This document shows positions 33,775-41,973 of a stretch of 64,000 bases of DNA, piece after piece. The stretch spans positions 265,402-329,401 of the forward strand of contig JAHBVR010000010.1 of NCBI GenBank assembly GCA_019637395.1. The letters are read 5' to 3'. A program made the translations under genes and the position numbers. The notes beneath the pieces were generated by a model that was given only the letters and a program-made list of their open reading frames with translations, did not search any database and was not told the DNA's origin. This DNA comes from Vulcanimicrobiota bacterium. GTDB lineage: Bacteria > Vulcanimicrobiota > Xenobia > Xenobiales > JADMJV01. Positions within the stretch are counted from its first letter, which is position 1. Each line of letters begins with the position of its first letter.

Positions 33775-34365
33775 ATGGTCGAGAGACTCGAGCGGCTCCT
33801 GAAATTTTTTACCCAGGCCGCCTGGCTTTATTACCTGGGGACCTGGGCGATTCTGAACCAACCCTGGCAATGGTGGGTGGCTCTTCCGCTTATTGTTGGG
33901 GGCCTATCGGTTATGGAAAGACCCGGCCGTTCCCGCTACCTTGGTGACCAAAACTGTTCTCCTATAAACGATGGTGTGTTCCATCCAGGGTCTTTCCAGC
34001 TTCTCCAATCGCAACAGGGTATATATTGAAATCGAATTGCTTAGCGTTCCTCTGGTCTGCACGAGCGACGGCAAGTTCGTGGAACCCGAAAGGACGCGCC
34101 AACTACGCCCTGGTGGACTACGGAGGAATCTACAAGAAACAAATATGACTTCTTCAGCTCGGCCTCTTTCAAAGTTTCTTTGGACCTCCGGCGGAAAGCC
34201 TGGTTGACCAGCCCGATTCGCGAATTCAACATACTCCCTCCTCAAGCTCAACTTCCACAGAAAACGTCCGTCTTATCGACGGTCGCTCGTTGGGAGAGAG
34301 TTCCATCCAATAGCGAACTCGAGCCTGTGCTGCTGGAGCGTCTGAAAAAAGAATTCAAGAAGTAG
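33775..34365 (+). pseudogene. probable decayed gene(s)
   Basis: From 33775 a frame encodes a membrane-like start (LLKFFTQAAWLYYLGTWAIL, WWVALPLIVGGLSVMERPG) and ends at 34029. From 33971 another frame gives RVYIEIELLSVPLVC and TSDGKFVEPERT. A third frame open from about 34045 to TAG 34363-34365 gives KYDFFSSASFKVSLDLRRKA and LEPVLLERLKKEFKK. Each looks protein-like only in part, and the frames hand over to one another, as expected for one or two genes damaged by indels. No family is recognised. It lies directly upstream of the FlhA-like pair. Confidence 0.35.
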
Positions 34366-34423
34366 ACTCCCAAAGGAGCGCTCCCAATCCAAGAAGAAGG
34401 CCTGGCCTTCCTGGGAGGGCAAA

Positions 34424-35491
34424 TTGTTCAAACATTTTTTAATAGCCGTGACATTTTTGATTCCGCTGGCCTGGGCCCAACAAGCCGACGAATTAGAGGA
34501 CCGTCTGAAACTGGAGATCGTCAACGTCCAGGTCGGGCCAGAACTGGTGAAGCCCCTGGTCAGTGGCGAATCAGCTCCTCTGCTCAAGGAAATGGGCGAT
34601 GTTCGCAAACAAATTGAAGAGGAGCGGGGCTTCGTTCTGCCAGGGGTTCGATTTCACGATAACCTCAGCTTGAAGCCCAAGGAATGGGTGATCTACCTTC
34701 GCGGCCAGGAGGTGGCGCGCGGTCAGGTAGAGCCGAAGTTGCTGCTGGCGGCGGCCCGGAATCCGGCTTCCCTGCGAGGCTTACCCGGCCTGCCTCGAGA
34801 AGAAAAAATCGCCGGACGAACCGCCAAATGGATTGCGCCGGCCGGACGGGCCAGAGCGGAAAAAGCCGGGTGCATCGTCTTGACCCCCGAACTCTATATC
34901 GGTTGGTATCTGAAGAATGCTGTGATTTCGCATGCCTGGCAGGTTTTCGGCCGTCAGGAGATGCTGGTGCTGATGCCCGAGTTGTTGGCCAGCACCTTTA
35001 ACACTGACCTGGCCGCCCAGGACCGCTGTTTGGAGGTTTGCGAGAATTTGCTTCGGGAGCGCCTGCCCCTGCGAGTCAAATCGGTAGCCGAGTTGGTGCT
35101 GGACAAGTCCCAGCCGCGTCAGGACGCCGATAGTCTGACCGAGGTGGCGCGCGGCAGTATCAAAACCTGGATTTGTGAAGAAGCAGCCCTGCCCGACACC
35201 AAGACGATTCCAGCGGTTGTTTTAAGCCCGGCCTGGGAAGCGAAATTGCGGGCGGCGGTCCACTTCGGACCTGATGGACTGGTTATTCGCGACGCCTTCA
35301 ATCTAGAACAAGAGCTGGAGAAGCCATTGAGCGCTGCGCTGGCCAAACAGCCGGACGCAGTTCTGTGCGTGCCCGACGATCTGCGGCTGGCGGTGCGCCG
35401 TTTGAGCGAGCGTCAATTCTCTGATTTCAGCGTGCTGGCTCAATCCGAAATCGCTGCCGGCTATTCCGCCAAGAAAGTCCAGGAAATTTAG
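34424..35491 (+). CDS. exported stand-alone FlhA cytoplasmic-domain-like protein, copy 1
   Basis: 355 residues from TTG 34424, with GGGAGGG at 34413-34419. MFKHFLIAVTFLIPLAWAQ is a clear Sec signal peptide. The remainder follows the cytoplasmic domain of FlhA/SctV (FHIPEP family) along its length: EERGFVLPGVRFHDNLSLKP (family: lGfvvPxvRirDNLxLxPxxY), YLRGQEVARGQVEPKLLLA (family: kGvevaxGelxPgxxLA), KWIAPAGRARAEKAGCIVLT, ISHAWQVFGRQEMLVLM and CENLLRERLPLRVKSVAELV. The FlhA membrane domain is absent and replaced by a signal peptide, placing an export-gate fold outside the cytoplasm. Copy 2 follows after one base. No flagellar or type III gene is in the window. Function unknown. Confidence 0.7.
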   Translation: MFKHFLIAVTFLIPLAWAQQADELEDRLKLEIVNVQVGPELVKPLVSGESAPLLKEMGDVRKQIEEERGFVLPGVRFHDNLSLKPKEWVIYLRGQEVARGQVEPKLLLAAARNPASLRGLPGLPREEKIAGRTAKWIAPAGRARAEKAGCIVLTPELYIGWYLKNAVISHAWQVFGRQEMLVLMPELLASTFNTDLAAQDRCLEVCENLLRERLPLRVKSVAELVLDKSQPRQDADSLTEVARGSIKTWICEEAALPDTKTIPAVVLSPAWEAKLRAAVHFGPDGLVIRDAFNLEQELEKPLSAALAKQPDAVLCVPDDLRLAVRRLSERQFSDFSVLAQSEIAAGYSAKKVQEI

Positions 35492-35492
35492 C

Positions 35493-36572
35493 ATGTTCAA
35501 AATTTGCTTATTTTTGCTGCTCTGGCTGAGCCTCCCGGCGCTGGCTGAACGTCCTGAAGTGGAAAAGCTGGTAAATAACCAGAGCTTCGAGACGCGTTTA
35601 GGCAGCGCCCTCAGCCCTCTCACCGAGCAAGGTTTTTCTCCCAAACTGGCCTCCATTCGACGCCATGTAGCCGGCGAACTCGGCTGGGTCGTGCCGGGGA
35701 CCCTGTTCACTCCGGCTGCTTCTCTGCCCCCTAATGAATATCAGATTCTATTCCGGGGTCAGGTGGTGGGCCAGGGCAAGGTGGAACCAGGGCAGTTGCT
35801 GGCCATCGGACCCGAGTCGAAGCTCATCCAGCTCAGCGGAGTTCTCATCCAGGATCCGACTTACGGTATGCCGGGCAAATGGGTGCCTCAGGCCGATAAG
35901 GCAAAAGCCGAAAAGCTCGGTTGCCTGGTCTTTGATCCGGTTTCGGTGTGGGCCACTCACTTGACGGAACTGATCAGAGCTCACGCTGCTGAATATTATA
36001 GTAGCGATGACCTCACGGCGGCCCTGGCCATCTTGCAGCCGGAGCAGCCGGCCCTGGTCCATCGGTTCCACAGCGATCCGGCAACTTTTCAACGGCTGTT
36101 GGCGGTCGTGCGCAATCTATTAACGGAGCGAGTATGCGTGCGCGATTTGGGGACCATTGGCGAGGTGGTCATCCATTCGCCGCATCAGGATCCGGATCGC
36201 TTGAGTGAGGCCGCGCGTGTCAAGTTGGCCGGCCTGATCCTGGACGACCTGGCCAACGAAAAGAAGATTCAGGTGGTGCGGGTGGGAGCCAGGCTCGAGG
36301 CCGCCGTCGTCAAGCTGGGCAGTTATACCGCCCAGGGCCTGACGATATCCGAAAGCCCCGATATCAATGATCAGATCCTGCCAGCTATCAACACCGCGGT
36401 GGAAAGAATGACGGAGAAGGGGCTACAACCGGTATTGGTGACCACTGCGGCGGCGCGGCTGATTCTGCGCCGGGTGACGCTCAAGGAGTATCCGAATCTG
36501 GTGGTTTTGTCCCGCAACGAATTGACGCCGTATTATTCCGTCGAGTCAGCCGGAGTGATCGAACTCAAGTAG
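35493..36572 (+). CDS. exported stand-alone FlhA cytoplasmic-domain-like protein, copy 2
   Basis: 359 residues; ATG 35493 follows AGGAAA by 7 bases. Signal peptide MFKICLFLLLWLSLPALA. The match to the FlhA cytoplasmic domain is stronger than in copy 1: IRRHVAGELGWVVPGTLF, LPPNEYQILFRGQVVGQGKV, DPTYGMPGKWVPQADKAKAE, FDPVSVWATHLTELIRAHAA (family: vDpxtVixTHLxEvixxhaxELL), LLAVVRNLLTERVCVRDLGT (family: LQxVLqnLLxExVxIRdLxTI), QDPDRLSEAARVKLA, and the C-terminal GLQPVLVTTAAARLILRRVT, EYPNLVVLSRNELTPYYSVE. All four FlhA-C subdomains therefore seem present. The two copies are diverged paralogues in one transcription unit. Its 3' end overlaps the convergent XRE-TPR gene by 8 bases. Confidence 0.75.
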   Translation: MFKICLFLLLWLSLPALAERPEVEKLVNNQSFETRLGSALSPLTEQGFSPKLASIRRHVAGELGWVVPGTLFTPAASLPPNEYQILFRGQVVGQGKVEPGQLLAIGPESKLIQLSGVLIQDPTYGMPGKWVPQADKAKAEKLGCLVFDPVSVWATHLTELIRAHAAEYYSSDDLTAALAILQPEQPALVHRFHSDPATFQRLLAVVRNLLTERVCVRDLGTIGEVVIHSPHQDPDRLSEAARVKLAGLILDDLANEKKIQVVRVGARLEAAVVKLGSYTAQGLTISESPDINDQILPAINTAVERMTEKGLQPVLVTTAAARLILRRVTLKEYPNLVVLSRNELTPYYSVESAGVIELK

Positions 36573-37362
36573 ATTCGAGTTCCTCGAGAGCCTGGCGGAT
36601 TTGCCACGAGGTGGGGTCGATTTCCAGGGCTTTTTCATAGTCGGCGCGGGCTTTGGCGGGTTGGTTGAGTTTGCGGTAGAGCATGGCGCGGTTGGTCCAG
36701 GGTCCGGGGCGCTCGGGTTCGATTTCGATGGCCTTGTCCATGTCGTACAGGGCGCTTTCGTAATCTTGCATCTCGAAGTAAAGTAGCGAGCGGTTCTGGT
36801 GGATGTTACAGTCGGGGAAGCGATTGAGCAGGGTTTTATAATCGAGCAGGGCGGCTTTGTATTGTTTGGTGTGCCGGTAGAGTGAGGCGCGGTTGAAGAG
36901 GGCGCCGGGGCGGCTGGGGTCAAGTTCGAAGGCGCGAGTGTAGTCGGCGATGGCTTGCTCATCCTGACCTAAGCGATGGTAGGCATCGGCTCGGCGGCTG
37001 TGAGCCAGAGAGTTGGTGGGATCCTGGCGGATGAGTTCGCTGTAGTGCTCGACTTTGTTGAGGGAGTCGGCGTGTTGGGGATCGGGGCTCCAGTTGGGGG
37101 AGCGCCTCCACTGGGTGGGGTCCGGGAAGGCCAGTTCCACCGGACGATCAAGGCTTATGAGCATGGTGATCAGCATGTCCAGGGTGAACTTTTCGATGTG
37201 ACCGGAGAGCAGGTTGCTGATGCGGGGCTGGGAGACGGAGAGGAACTGGGCGGCCCGAGTCTGTGTCCAGCCGCGACCGCGGATAACCTGGCCGAGTTCG
37301 CGAGCCGCCTTTTCCTTGAGGTCGTGGAGTCGGTTGTCGGCGGCGATGTGAGCGTAGTGCAT
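36565..37362 (-). CDS. XRE-family helix-turn-helix fused to TPR repeats
   Basis: 265 residues. Residues 15-85 form a lambda-repressor-like HTH of the HigA/MqsA-antitoxin type (LGQVIRGRGWTQTRAAQFLS, VSQPRISNLLSGHIEKFTLD, LLxxLxRPVELAF end). Residues about 100-262 hold four to five TPR motifs (ADAYHRLGQDEQAIADYTRA, NRASLYRHTKQYKAALLDYK, NRAMLYRKLNQPAKARADYE). DNA-binding plus TPR is the layout of peptide-responsive regulators, but this HTH subtype is usual in antitoxins; no toxin gene is adjacent. AAAGG precedes ATG. An AT-rich divergent spacer lies upstream. Confidence 0.8.
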   Translation of the reverse strand: MHYAHIAADNRLHDLKEKAARELGQVIRGRGWTQTRAAQFLSVSQPRISNLLSGHIEKFTLDMLITMLISLDRPVELAFPDPTQWRRSPNWSPDPQHADSLNKVEHYSELIRQDPTNSLAHSRRADAYHRLGQDEQAIADYTRAFELDPSRPGALFNRASLYRHTKQYKAALLDYKTLLNRFPDCNIHQNRSLLYFEMQDYESALYDMDKAIEIEPERPGPWTNRAMLYRKLNQPAKARADYEKALEIDPTSWQIRQALEELEST

Positions 37363-37465
37363 GGGCGGTGACCTTTCGCAGTTTATACAAACACAGGCAT
37401 AATATATATATTTTTATATAACCTGTCAATAAAGGGGCGGGCGAGGGTTGGGCTAAGGGGTGTTG
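37363..37465. promoter_or_regulatory. AT-rich divergent promoter region with operator-like symmetry
   Basis: The 103 bases between the XRE-TPR gene and the toroid gene contain a near-palindrome GTTTATACAAAC (37381-37392) and a run of alternating A/T (37400-37420) flanked by CAGG and CCTG. TATAAA on the minus strand, 20-25 bases before the XRE gene, can act as a -10. Likely autoregulation by the XRE protein is inference. Confidence 0.35.
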
Positions 37466-38344
37466 ATGGTTGGACTGGCGGAAAGTTTGGAGTATTTGGA
37501 TTCCGAGGCGGCCGTGCGGAGTTTGCGGCGGGACGCTTACTGGCCGAAGTGGGATTCCCCCTGGTGGCACATGATGCTGCTCCACGAGATGGGCGAGACG
37601 CGGCGAATCCCTCCGGCGGCTATCGAGGCTCTGGTGCTCGAGATGGAAAAGACGCCCAGCACCGAGTTCCTGGACGGCTCCGACTATCATTGCCACTGCG
37701 CTCTGGGTTGCGTTTATCAATTGCTGGCCGCTTACGGGATCGATGTGGATGGACGGCTGCCCTGGATTCGTCAGTGGTTTTTGCGCTACCAGATGTCCGA
37801 CGGAGGGTTCAACTGTGATGCCGAGGCCTACGCGGTGCCGGGCGAGTGCCCGAGCTCGATGGTGGGCACGATCGCACCGTTTGAGGCAATGCTTTTTTAC
37901 ACGCCGCGGGATTTCACGGCCGAGGAGATCGAATTTATGGACCGGGGCGCGCGCTTTTTGCAGGAGCGCGAGCTGTGGCGGGGTTCTCCAACCCGGCACA
38001 ATGCTGAGGAGCGGGAGCAGGCAAAGGCCTGGATGGACCTGTGTTTTCCGCGTTTCTACTTTTACGATGTACTGCGTGGCTTGTATGCGCTGCTGAACTG
38101 GGCCGACCGGCGCGGGGTGACGCTGGAAAGAGCGCGTTTCGCGCCGGTGCTGGAACGGCTGGAGGCGGGCGTGGAAATTGGTCGGCGTGCCTACCTGGGG
38201 GTAGGCACGCGCTTGCCTGAAGGCGGGCGGGCCAAGGAGAGCCTGTTTCCCCTGCTGGAGGCGGTGAGCGGCAACGGTCCGTCTCGGTATCTCCAGGAGC
38301 AGTGGCAAAAGTGCCGGGAGCTTGGAGCCAAATGGTTCCGCTGA
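37466..38344 (+). CDS. alpha/alpha-toroid (prenyltransferase/squalene-cyclase-like) protein
   Basis: ATG 37466 (AAGGGG 5 bases upstream) gives 292 residues; a GTG at 37460 is in frame. The protein is helical with terpene-cyclase-type repeats: WIRQWFLRYQMSDGGFNCDA (Q-x-x-D-G-G-F turn), EFLDGSDYHCHCALGCVYQL, RFYFYDVLRGLYALLNWADR. Length is half that of squalene-hopene cyclase, so it forms one toroid. No DxDD cyclase motif or clear prenyltransferase zinc site is seen, although CHCALGC and several Asp/Cys/His residues could bind metal. The substrate cannot be assigned. Confidence 0.65.
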   Translation: MVGLAESLEYLDSEAAVRSLRRDAYWPKWDSPWWHMMLLHEMGETRRIPPAAIEALVLEMEKTPSTEFLDGSDYHCHCALGCVYQLLAAYGIDVDGRLPWIRQWFLRYQMSDGGFNCDAEAYAVPGECPSSMVGTIAPFEAMLFYTPRDFTAEEIEFMDRGARFLQERELWRGSPTRHNAEEREQAKAWMDLCFPRFYFYDVLRGLYALLNWADRRGVTLERARFAPVLERLEAGVEIGRRAYLGVGTRLPEGGRAKESLFPLLEAVSGNGPSRYLQEQWQKCRELGAKWFR

Positions 38345-38419
38345 TGACCGCGGGGCGCGGGCGATAAGGACGAGAGATTTTCAGCCTCCTTTGAGGGGAG
38401 CGTTCTAGACTGGTCGGGC

Positions 38420-40243
38420 ATGTGCACCATTCATTCGCAGCCGGCTGCCGCCGCTAAGCTTACGCCTCATAAGCGGGTCTCCGAGACGAGTTCGGAGCCG
38501 GCCGACACGGTAGAATTAGGGACGGCGAAGCCGATGCCCGAGATGCGGCGGCCTTTTTTTGCCGTTCCGCAGAAGCCGGAGTGGATTCGGCGCAGTGACA
38601 AGGTCACCCAGCAGTTGCTGGACATCGGCTTCCAGAGATTCCCGGAAGATGGCTCTTCGCAGGGTTTGAGCCAGTATGATAAGGAAGTCTTCGTTCCCAC
38701 CTATGCCAACGAACTGGCCTACCGGCAGCAACTGCGCGACTTCAAGGCGGGAGTGGAACAGGCTCTGGTGGACGAGAAGGACACCCGGGTGGCTCAGGAT
38801 CTGCGCATCCTCGGTGATTCAGCTCAGCAAACCTTGGACTATCAAGAGTTTTATGAGAAAAACTGGGTGCCTTTCAACAATCCGACCGGGGCCATTTATG
38901 CCGGACTGACCACGTTACTGGACGATCAAAATCCGCCCGAGCGCTGGCAGGCGGCCGCCGCTCGTCTGAGCAAATATGCCGGCCTGGAAGAAGGCTATCG
39001 GCCTTTGACCGAGGTGTTTCGCGAGCGCATGGAAGCTCAGATGGCCAAACCGGGAATGATCTACCCTGCCCGAGTGGAGGTCCAGAATGCCCTCGACCGC
39101 GACGGCCAACTGCTGGACGGGATTCACAGCCTGCTGGAAAAGCACGGGGTGAAAGACTGGCAGCCGGCCTTCGCCAAACTCAAGGAGCAACTGACCGGCT
39201 ACGACGCCTGGCTGCGGGAGTCGGTGCTGCCCAAGACGCGCGATGATTTTCGCCTGGATCCGGATTCCTACAACCGGTCTTTCGTAAGCATGGGCATCAC
39301 CGACGTTTCGCCGGAAGAGCTGGCCGCCAGGGGTCATCAGGCTTTTGAGAGCATTCAGGCCCAGATGCAGACGGTGGCCGGCCAGTTGGCCCAAGAAAGG
39401 GGCCTGCCCGATAGCGACTACCGGGCGGTGCTGAAGGTTCTCAAGCAGGACCAGATCGCTCCTGACCAGATTTTGCCCCTGTATAAGTCCCGCCTGAAGC
39501 AGATCGAAGGAATCGTGCGGGAGCACGACCTGGTCACCGTGCCTCCGGGAGAGTGCGTGGTGCGCCAGGCCACGCCGGCCGAGGCCGCGGCCTTCCCGAG
39601 TCCGCAGATGATCGCGCCGCCCCTGGTCAACAACCATGGGGAGCGCGGGCAATTCGTGCTGCCGCTGCTGAGCGCCGACGGCCAGAAATTCGACGACTTT
39701 ACCTACAACGCCATTTCCTGGCCGGTGACGGCGCACGAGGCCAGACCCGGGCACGAATTGCAATTTGACGGTATGGTGGACAAAGGGGTTTCGCTGGCGC
39801 GCGCGATTTACGCGGGCAACTCGGCCAATATCGAAGGGTGGGGATTGTATTCGGAATGGATGATCCAGCCTTATATGCCTTTGGAGGGTCAGCTGTCGGC
39901 GCTGAATTCACGCCAGTTGCGAGCGGCCCGGGCGTTTTTGGACCCGGAGCTGCACGCCGGCAAGATCACCGTGGAGCAGGCTCGCGAGCTTTTGAGCCGG
40001 GAGGTGGGACTATCGCCCAGCATGGTCAACTCCGAGATCGAGCGCTACACTTTCCGGGCGCCGGCTCAAGCCTGCAGCTACTTCTACGGGTTCGATCAAC
40101 TGCTGAGTCTGCGCAACGAGGTGGAGGAGAAGCTGGGAGACAAATTCGCGGCCAAGGATTTCCACGACTTCGTGCTCGACCAGGGCCTGCTGCCCCCTCC
40201 CCTGCTACGCCAAGCGGTGATGGAAAAGTTCACCGAGAGATAG
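38420..40243 (+). CDS. DUF885-family zinc peptidase-like protein
   Basis: 607 residues. The C-terminal half has the family's metal site VTAHEARPGHELQ (HExxPGHxxQ), the downstream SANIEGWGLYSEWM glutamate motif and YFYGFDQLLSLRNEVEEKLG. The N-terminal half is helical (HKRVSETSSEPADTV is probably a flexible start). DUF885 proteins are predicted M3/M32-like metallocarboxypeptidases. There is no signal peptide, so the enzyme is probably cytoplasmic, whereas many relatives are secreted lipoproteins. Confidence 0.85.
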   Translation: MCTIHSQPAAAAKLTPHKRVSETSSEPADTVELGTAKPMPEMRRPFFAVPQKPEWIRRSDKVTQQLLDIGFQRFPEDGSSQGLSQYDKEVFVPTYANELAYRQQLRDFKAGVEQALVDEKDTRVAQDLRILGDSAQQTLDYQEFYEKNWVPFNNPTGAIYAGLTTLLDDQNPPERWQAAAARLSKYAGLEEGYRPLTEVFRERMEAQMAKPGMIYPARVEVQNALDRDGQLLDGIHSLLEKHGVKDWQPAFAKLKEQLTGYDAWLRESVLPKTRDDFRLDPDSYNRSFVSMGITDVSPEELAARGHQAFESIQAQMQTVAGQLAQERGLPDSDYRAVLKVLKQDQIAPDQILPLYKSRLKQIEGIVREHDLVTVPPGECVVRQATPAEAAAFPSPQMIAPPLVNNHGERGQFVLPLLSADGQKFDDFTYNAISWPVTAHEARPGHELQFDGMVDKGVSLARAIYAGNSANIEGWGLYSEWMIQPYMPLEGQLSALNSRQLRAARAFLDPELHAGKITVEQARELLSREVGLSPSMVNSEIERYTFRAPAQACSYFYGFDQLLSLRNEVEEKLGDKFAAKDFHDFVLDQGLLPPPLLRQAVMEKFTER

Positions 40244-40591
40244 TCGAGCAGGGCTTGTTCCCTCCTGCTCAGAGCGCGCTGCTTGGGCACGGTCCAGACA
40301 TAGCAATGGCCGGCGCAATTGACCTCAACCTCATGGAAGGGATGCTGAGTTTTCCTTTCTCCGGGCCGGCGCAAGTGAAACAGACCTTCGAACGCCCGCA
40401 GGCCGGCGACGAAGCGCTCGAACCGGGCGGGCGCCACCGAACCGCGGGTTGTAGCCGACGGACATCCAAGCTTCCGGCGACATAGACATGGTTCCGCCCA
40501 AGTCGGCAGTTCGCCAATGTTGCTCAAACGCCCCCCTGACCACTTCGCCACGGAAAAGACCCGGGCCATCAGCTGCCACAGCGCAGCTCAT
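40096..40591 (-). pseudogene. hypothetical gene with an apparent 1-base frameshift
   Basis: ATG 40591 has AGGAG 6 bases upstream and opens a plausible protein (MSCAVAADGPGLFRGEVVRG ... MSMSPEAWMSVGYNPRFGG). Near 40430, inside a GC run, the sensible sequence moves to the +1 frame: APARFERFVAGLRAFEGLFH, HPFHEVEVNCAGHCYVWTVP, SRREQALLDYL. One extra base in the GGCGCCCGCCC tract would explain this; it may be real decay or a sequencing error. The shifted frame runs on to 40096 across the end of the DUF885 gene. No family recognised. Confidence 0.4.
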
Positions 40592-40822
40592 AACGACTCC
40601 TATTAACCAGGCTCTCAGCAAACGCGGAAGACGGGGCCGCGCGGCACCATTGGCAGGATGGCTTCGGCCGGGATGAGGTAGGCGTGGTGGTGGCCGGGAG
40701 CGATCTGGAGGCGGTCGCACTGGGTGTCGGTGGCGGATGCGGGTGGCGATGGTTTCTCGGCCGGTCGGAGGACGACGTTCAGTTGCATGGTGTGGGGAGG
40801 ATGCCGGAAGACGGCATTTCTG

Positions 40823-41095
40823 TCAAGCGGGGTGGAGCAGGGTAAGCACCAGGAAGGTCAGGGCGGTGAACAGTAGCGAGGGAGCACAGGCGTGCAAGGG
40901 GTTGCTGGTGAGGGCGGGGCGGGCGAGCAGGAAAAAAGCGGTGGCGGCGCTGCCGGCCAGCCAGGCGAGCAGCACCAGAAAGGGCGCGAAACGGCGGCCG
41001 CGGGCCAGCAGGGGCCAGCAGAAAAGAGCGGTGAGCAGGCTGGGGGTAAGCACGCAGGCCGCCAGGACGAGAACCTCCATTGTCAAACCGGCCAT
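40823..41095 (-). CDS. small membrane protein of unknown function
   Basis: 90 residues with three hydrophobic segments (VLVLAACVLTPSLLTALFCW, FAPFLVLLAWLAGSAATAFF, LLFTALTFLVLTLLHPA) separated by short basic loops. Start at 41095 or at the internal ATG 41080. Nothing links it to its neighbours; the next gene upstream (ParA-like) ends 174 bases away, in sequence with no feature that I can name. Confidence 0.45.
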   Translation of the reverse strand: MAGLTMEVLVLAACVLTPSLLTALFCWPLLARGRRFAPFLVLLAWLAGSAATAFFLLARPALTSNPLHACAPSLLFTALTFLVLTLLHPA

Positions 41096-41269
41096 GCCTG
41101 GACTTTAGAGCTGGAGGTGGTTAACTCCTGGGCAGGTAGGGCTCCATCGCTTCCAGGCAGGTCAGTTGGAGCCGGCTCCACCAGAGCAGTGGAAAGACGA
41201 GCCAGACCGGCGGATCGATGGGGGTGGATTCTGGCGTAGCGGTATCGAAGGTTTGGGCGGCTTGATGGC

Positions 41270-41887
41270 CTAAACGGCTAGGACGCGACATTTTTGCTCT
41301 ACCTCTTCTTTCAATTGTGCGTAAAGTTTGGCGCCGGGGCAGCGGCCGTCGTATTCGAAGATGCTCTGGCCGAAGCTGGCGGCTTCGCTAAGGCGAATGT
41401 TGTTTTTGATTTCGGTCTGGAAGACTTTATCAGGGAAGCGCTGGCGCAAGAGGGCGATGATTTCGTGGGTAACGCGGGCGCGGCTGTCGACCATGGTGAG
41501 CACGATGCCCAACCAGCGGCCGGGGTTGTGCGCGAAGCGAAGCAGGTTGGCCAGGCCTTCCATAGCCAGATACTGAGGTTGTAAGGGAACCAGAAAGCGG
41601 TCGCACAGCTCCAGCGCCCGGTGGGTCAGGGGCGAGAGGGCGGGCGGGCAGTCCAGGAAGACGTGCTCGTAATCGCCAGTATTCTGAGGGAAGCCGCAGC
41701 AGACGTCGAGACGGGGGATATGCGTGGGGCCGCTTTCTCGCCGGCCCAAATGCAGGGAAGCGGAAGCTTGCGGGTCCAAATCAGCCAGTAGCGTCCGGTA
41801 ACCGGAGCGCGCGTAGGCGGCGGCCAGGTTGACGGCGGTGGTAGTCTTGCCAACGCCGCCCTTGTTATTGATGAGTGCGAGAATCAC
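41270..41887 (-). CDS. orphan ParA/Soj-like ATPase
   Basis: 205 residues. Deviant Walker A NNKGGVGKTTTAVNLAAAYA, switch/Walker A' region LADLDPQASASLHLG, and Walker B YEHVFLDCPPALSPLTHRAL identify the ParA/MinD family. The protein is about 45-50 residues shorter than chromosomal ParA, mainly between the Walker A' strand and Walker B, and lacks an N-terminal HTH. No parB or parS-like sequence is beside it. It is likely an orphan positioning ATPase for a protein cargo rather than DNA segregation. Upstream is a divergent lipoprotein gene. Confidence 0.8.
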   Translation of the reverse strand: MILALINNKGGVGKTTTAVNLAAAYARSGYRTLLADLDPQASASLHLGRRESGPTHIPRLDVCCGFPQNTGDYEHVFLDCPPALSPLTHRALELCDRFLVPLQPQYLAMEGLANLLRFAHNPGRWLGIVLTMVDSRARVTHEIIALLRQRFPDKVFQTEIKNNIRLSEAASFGQSIFEYDGRCPGAKLYAQLKEEVEQKCRVLAV

Positions 41888-41973
41888 TCGCGCAGCTTAG
41901 GTGCGTCCGGTTGCAGGCGGGTTACGGGTAATCAAGGAGGCAGTTGAGGATTCTTCCCAGAAGCGGACGACAA

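Noticed and set aside
33904..34251. 115-codon minus-strand frame in the decayed region
   Set aside because: Its composition is no better than the plus-strand fragments and it lacks a ribosome site or recognisable motif.
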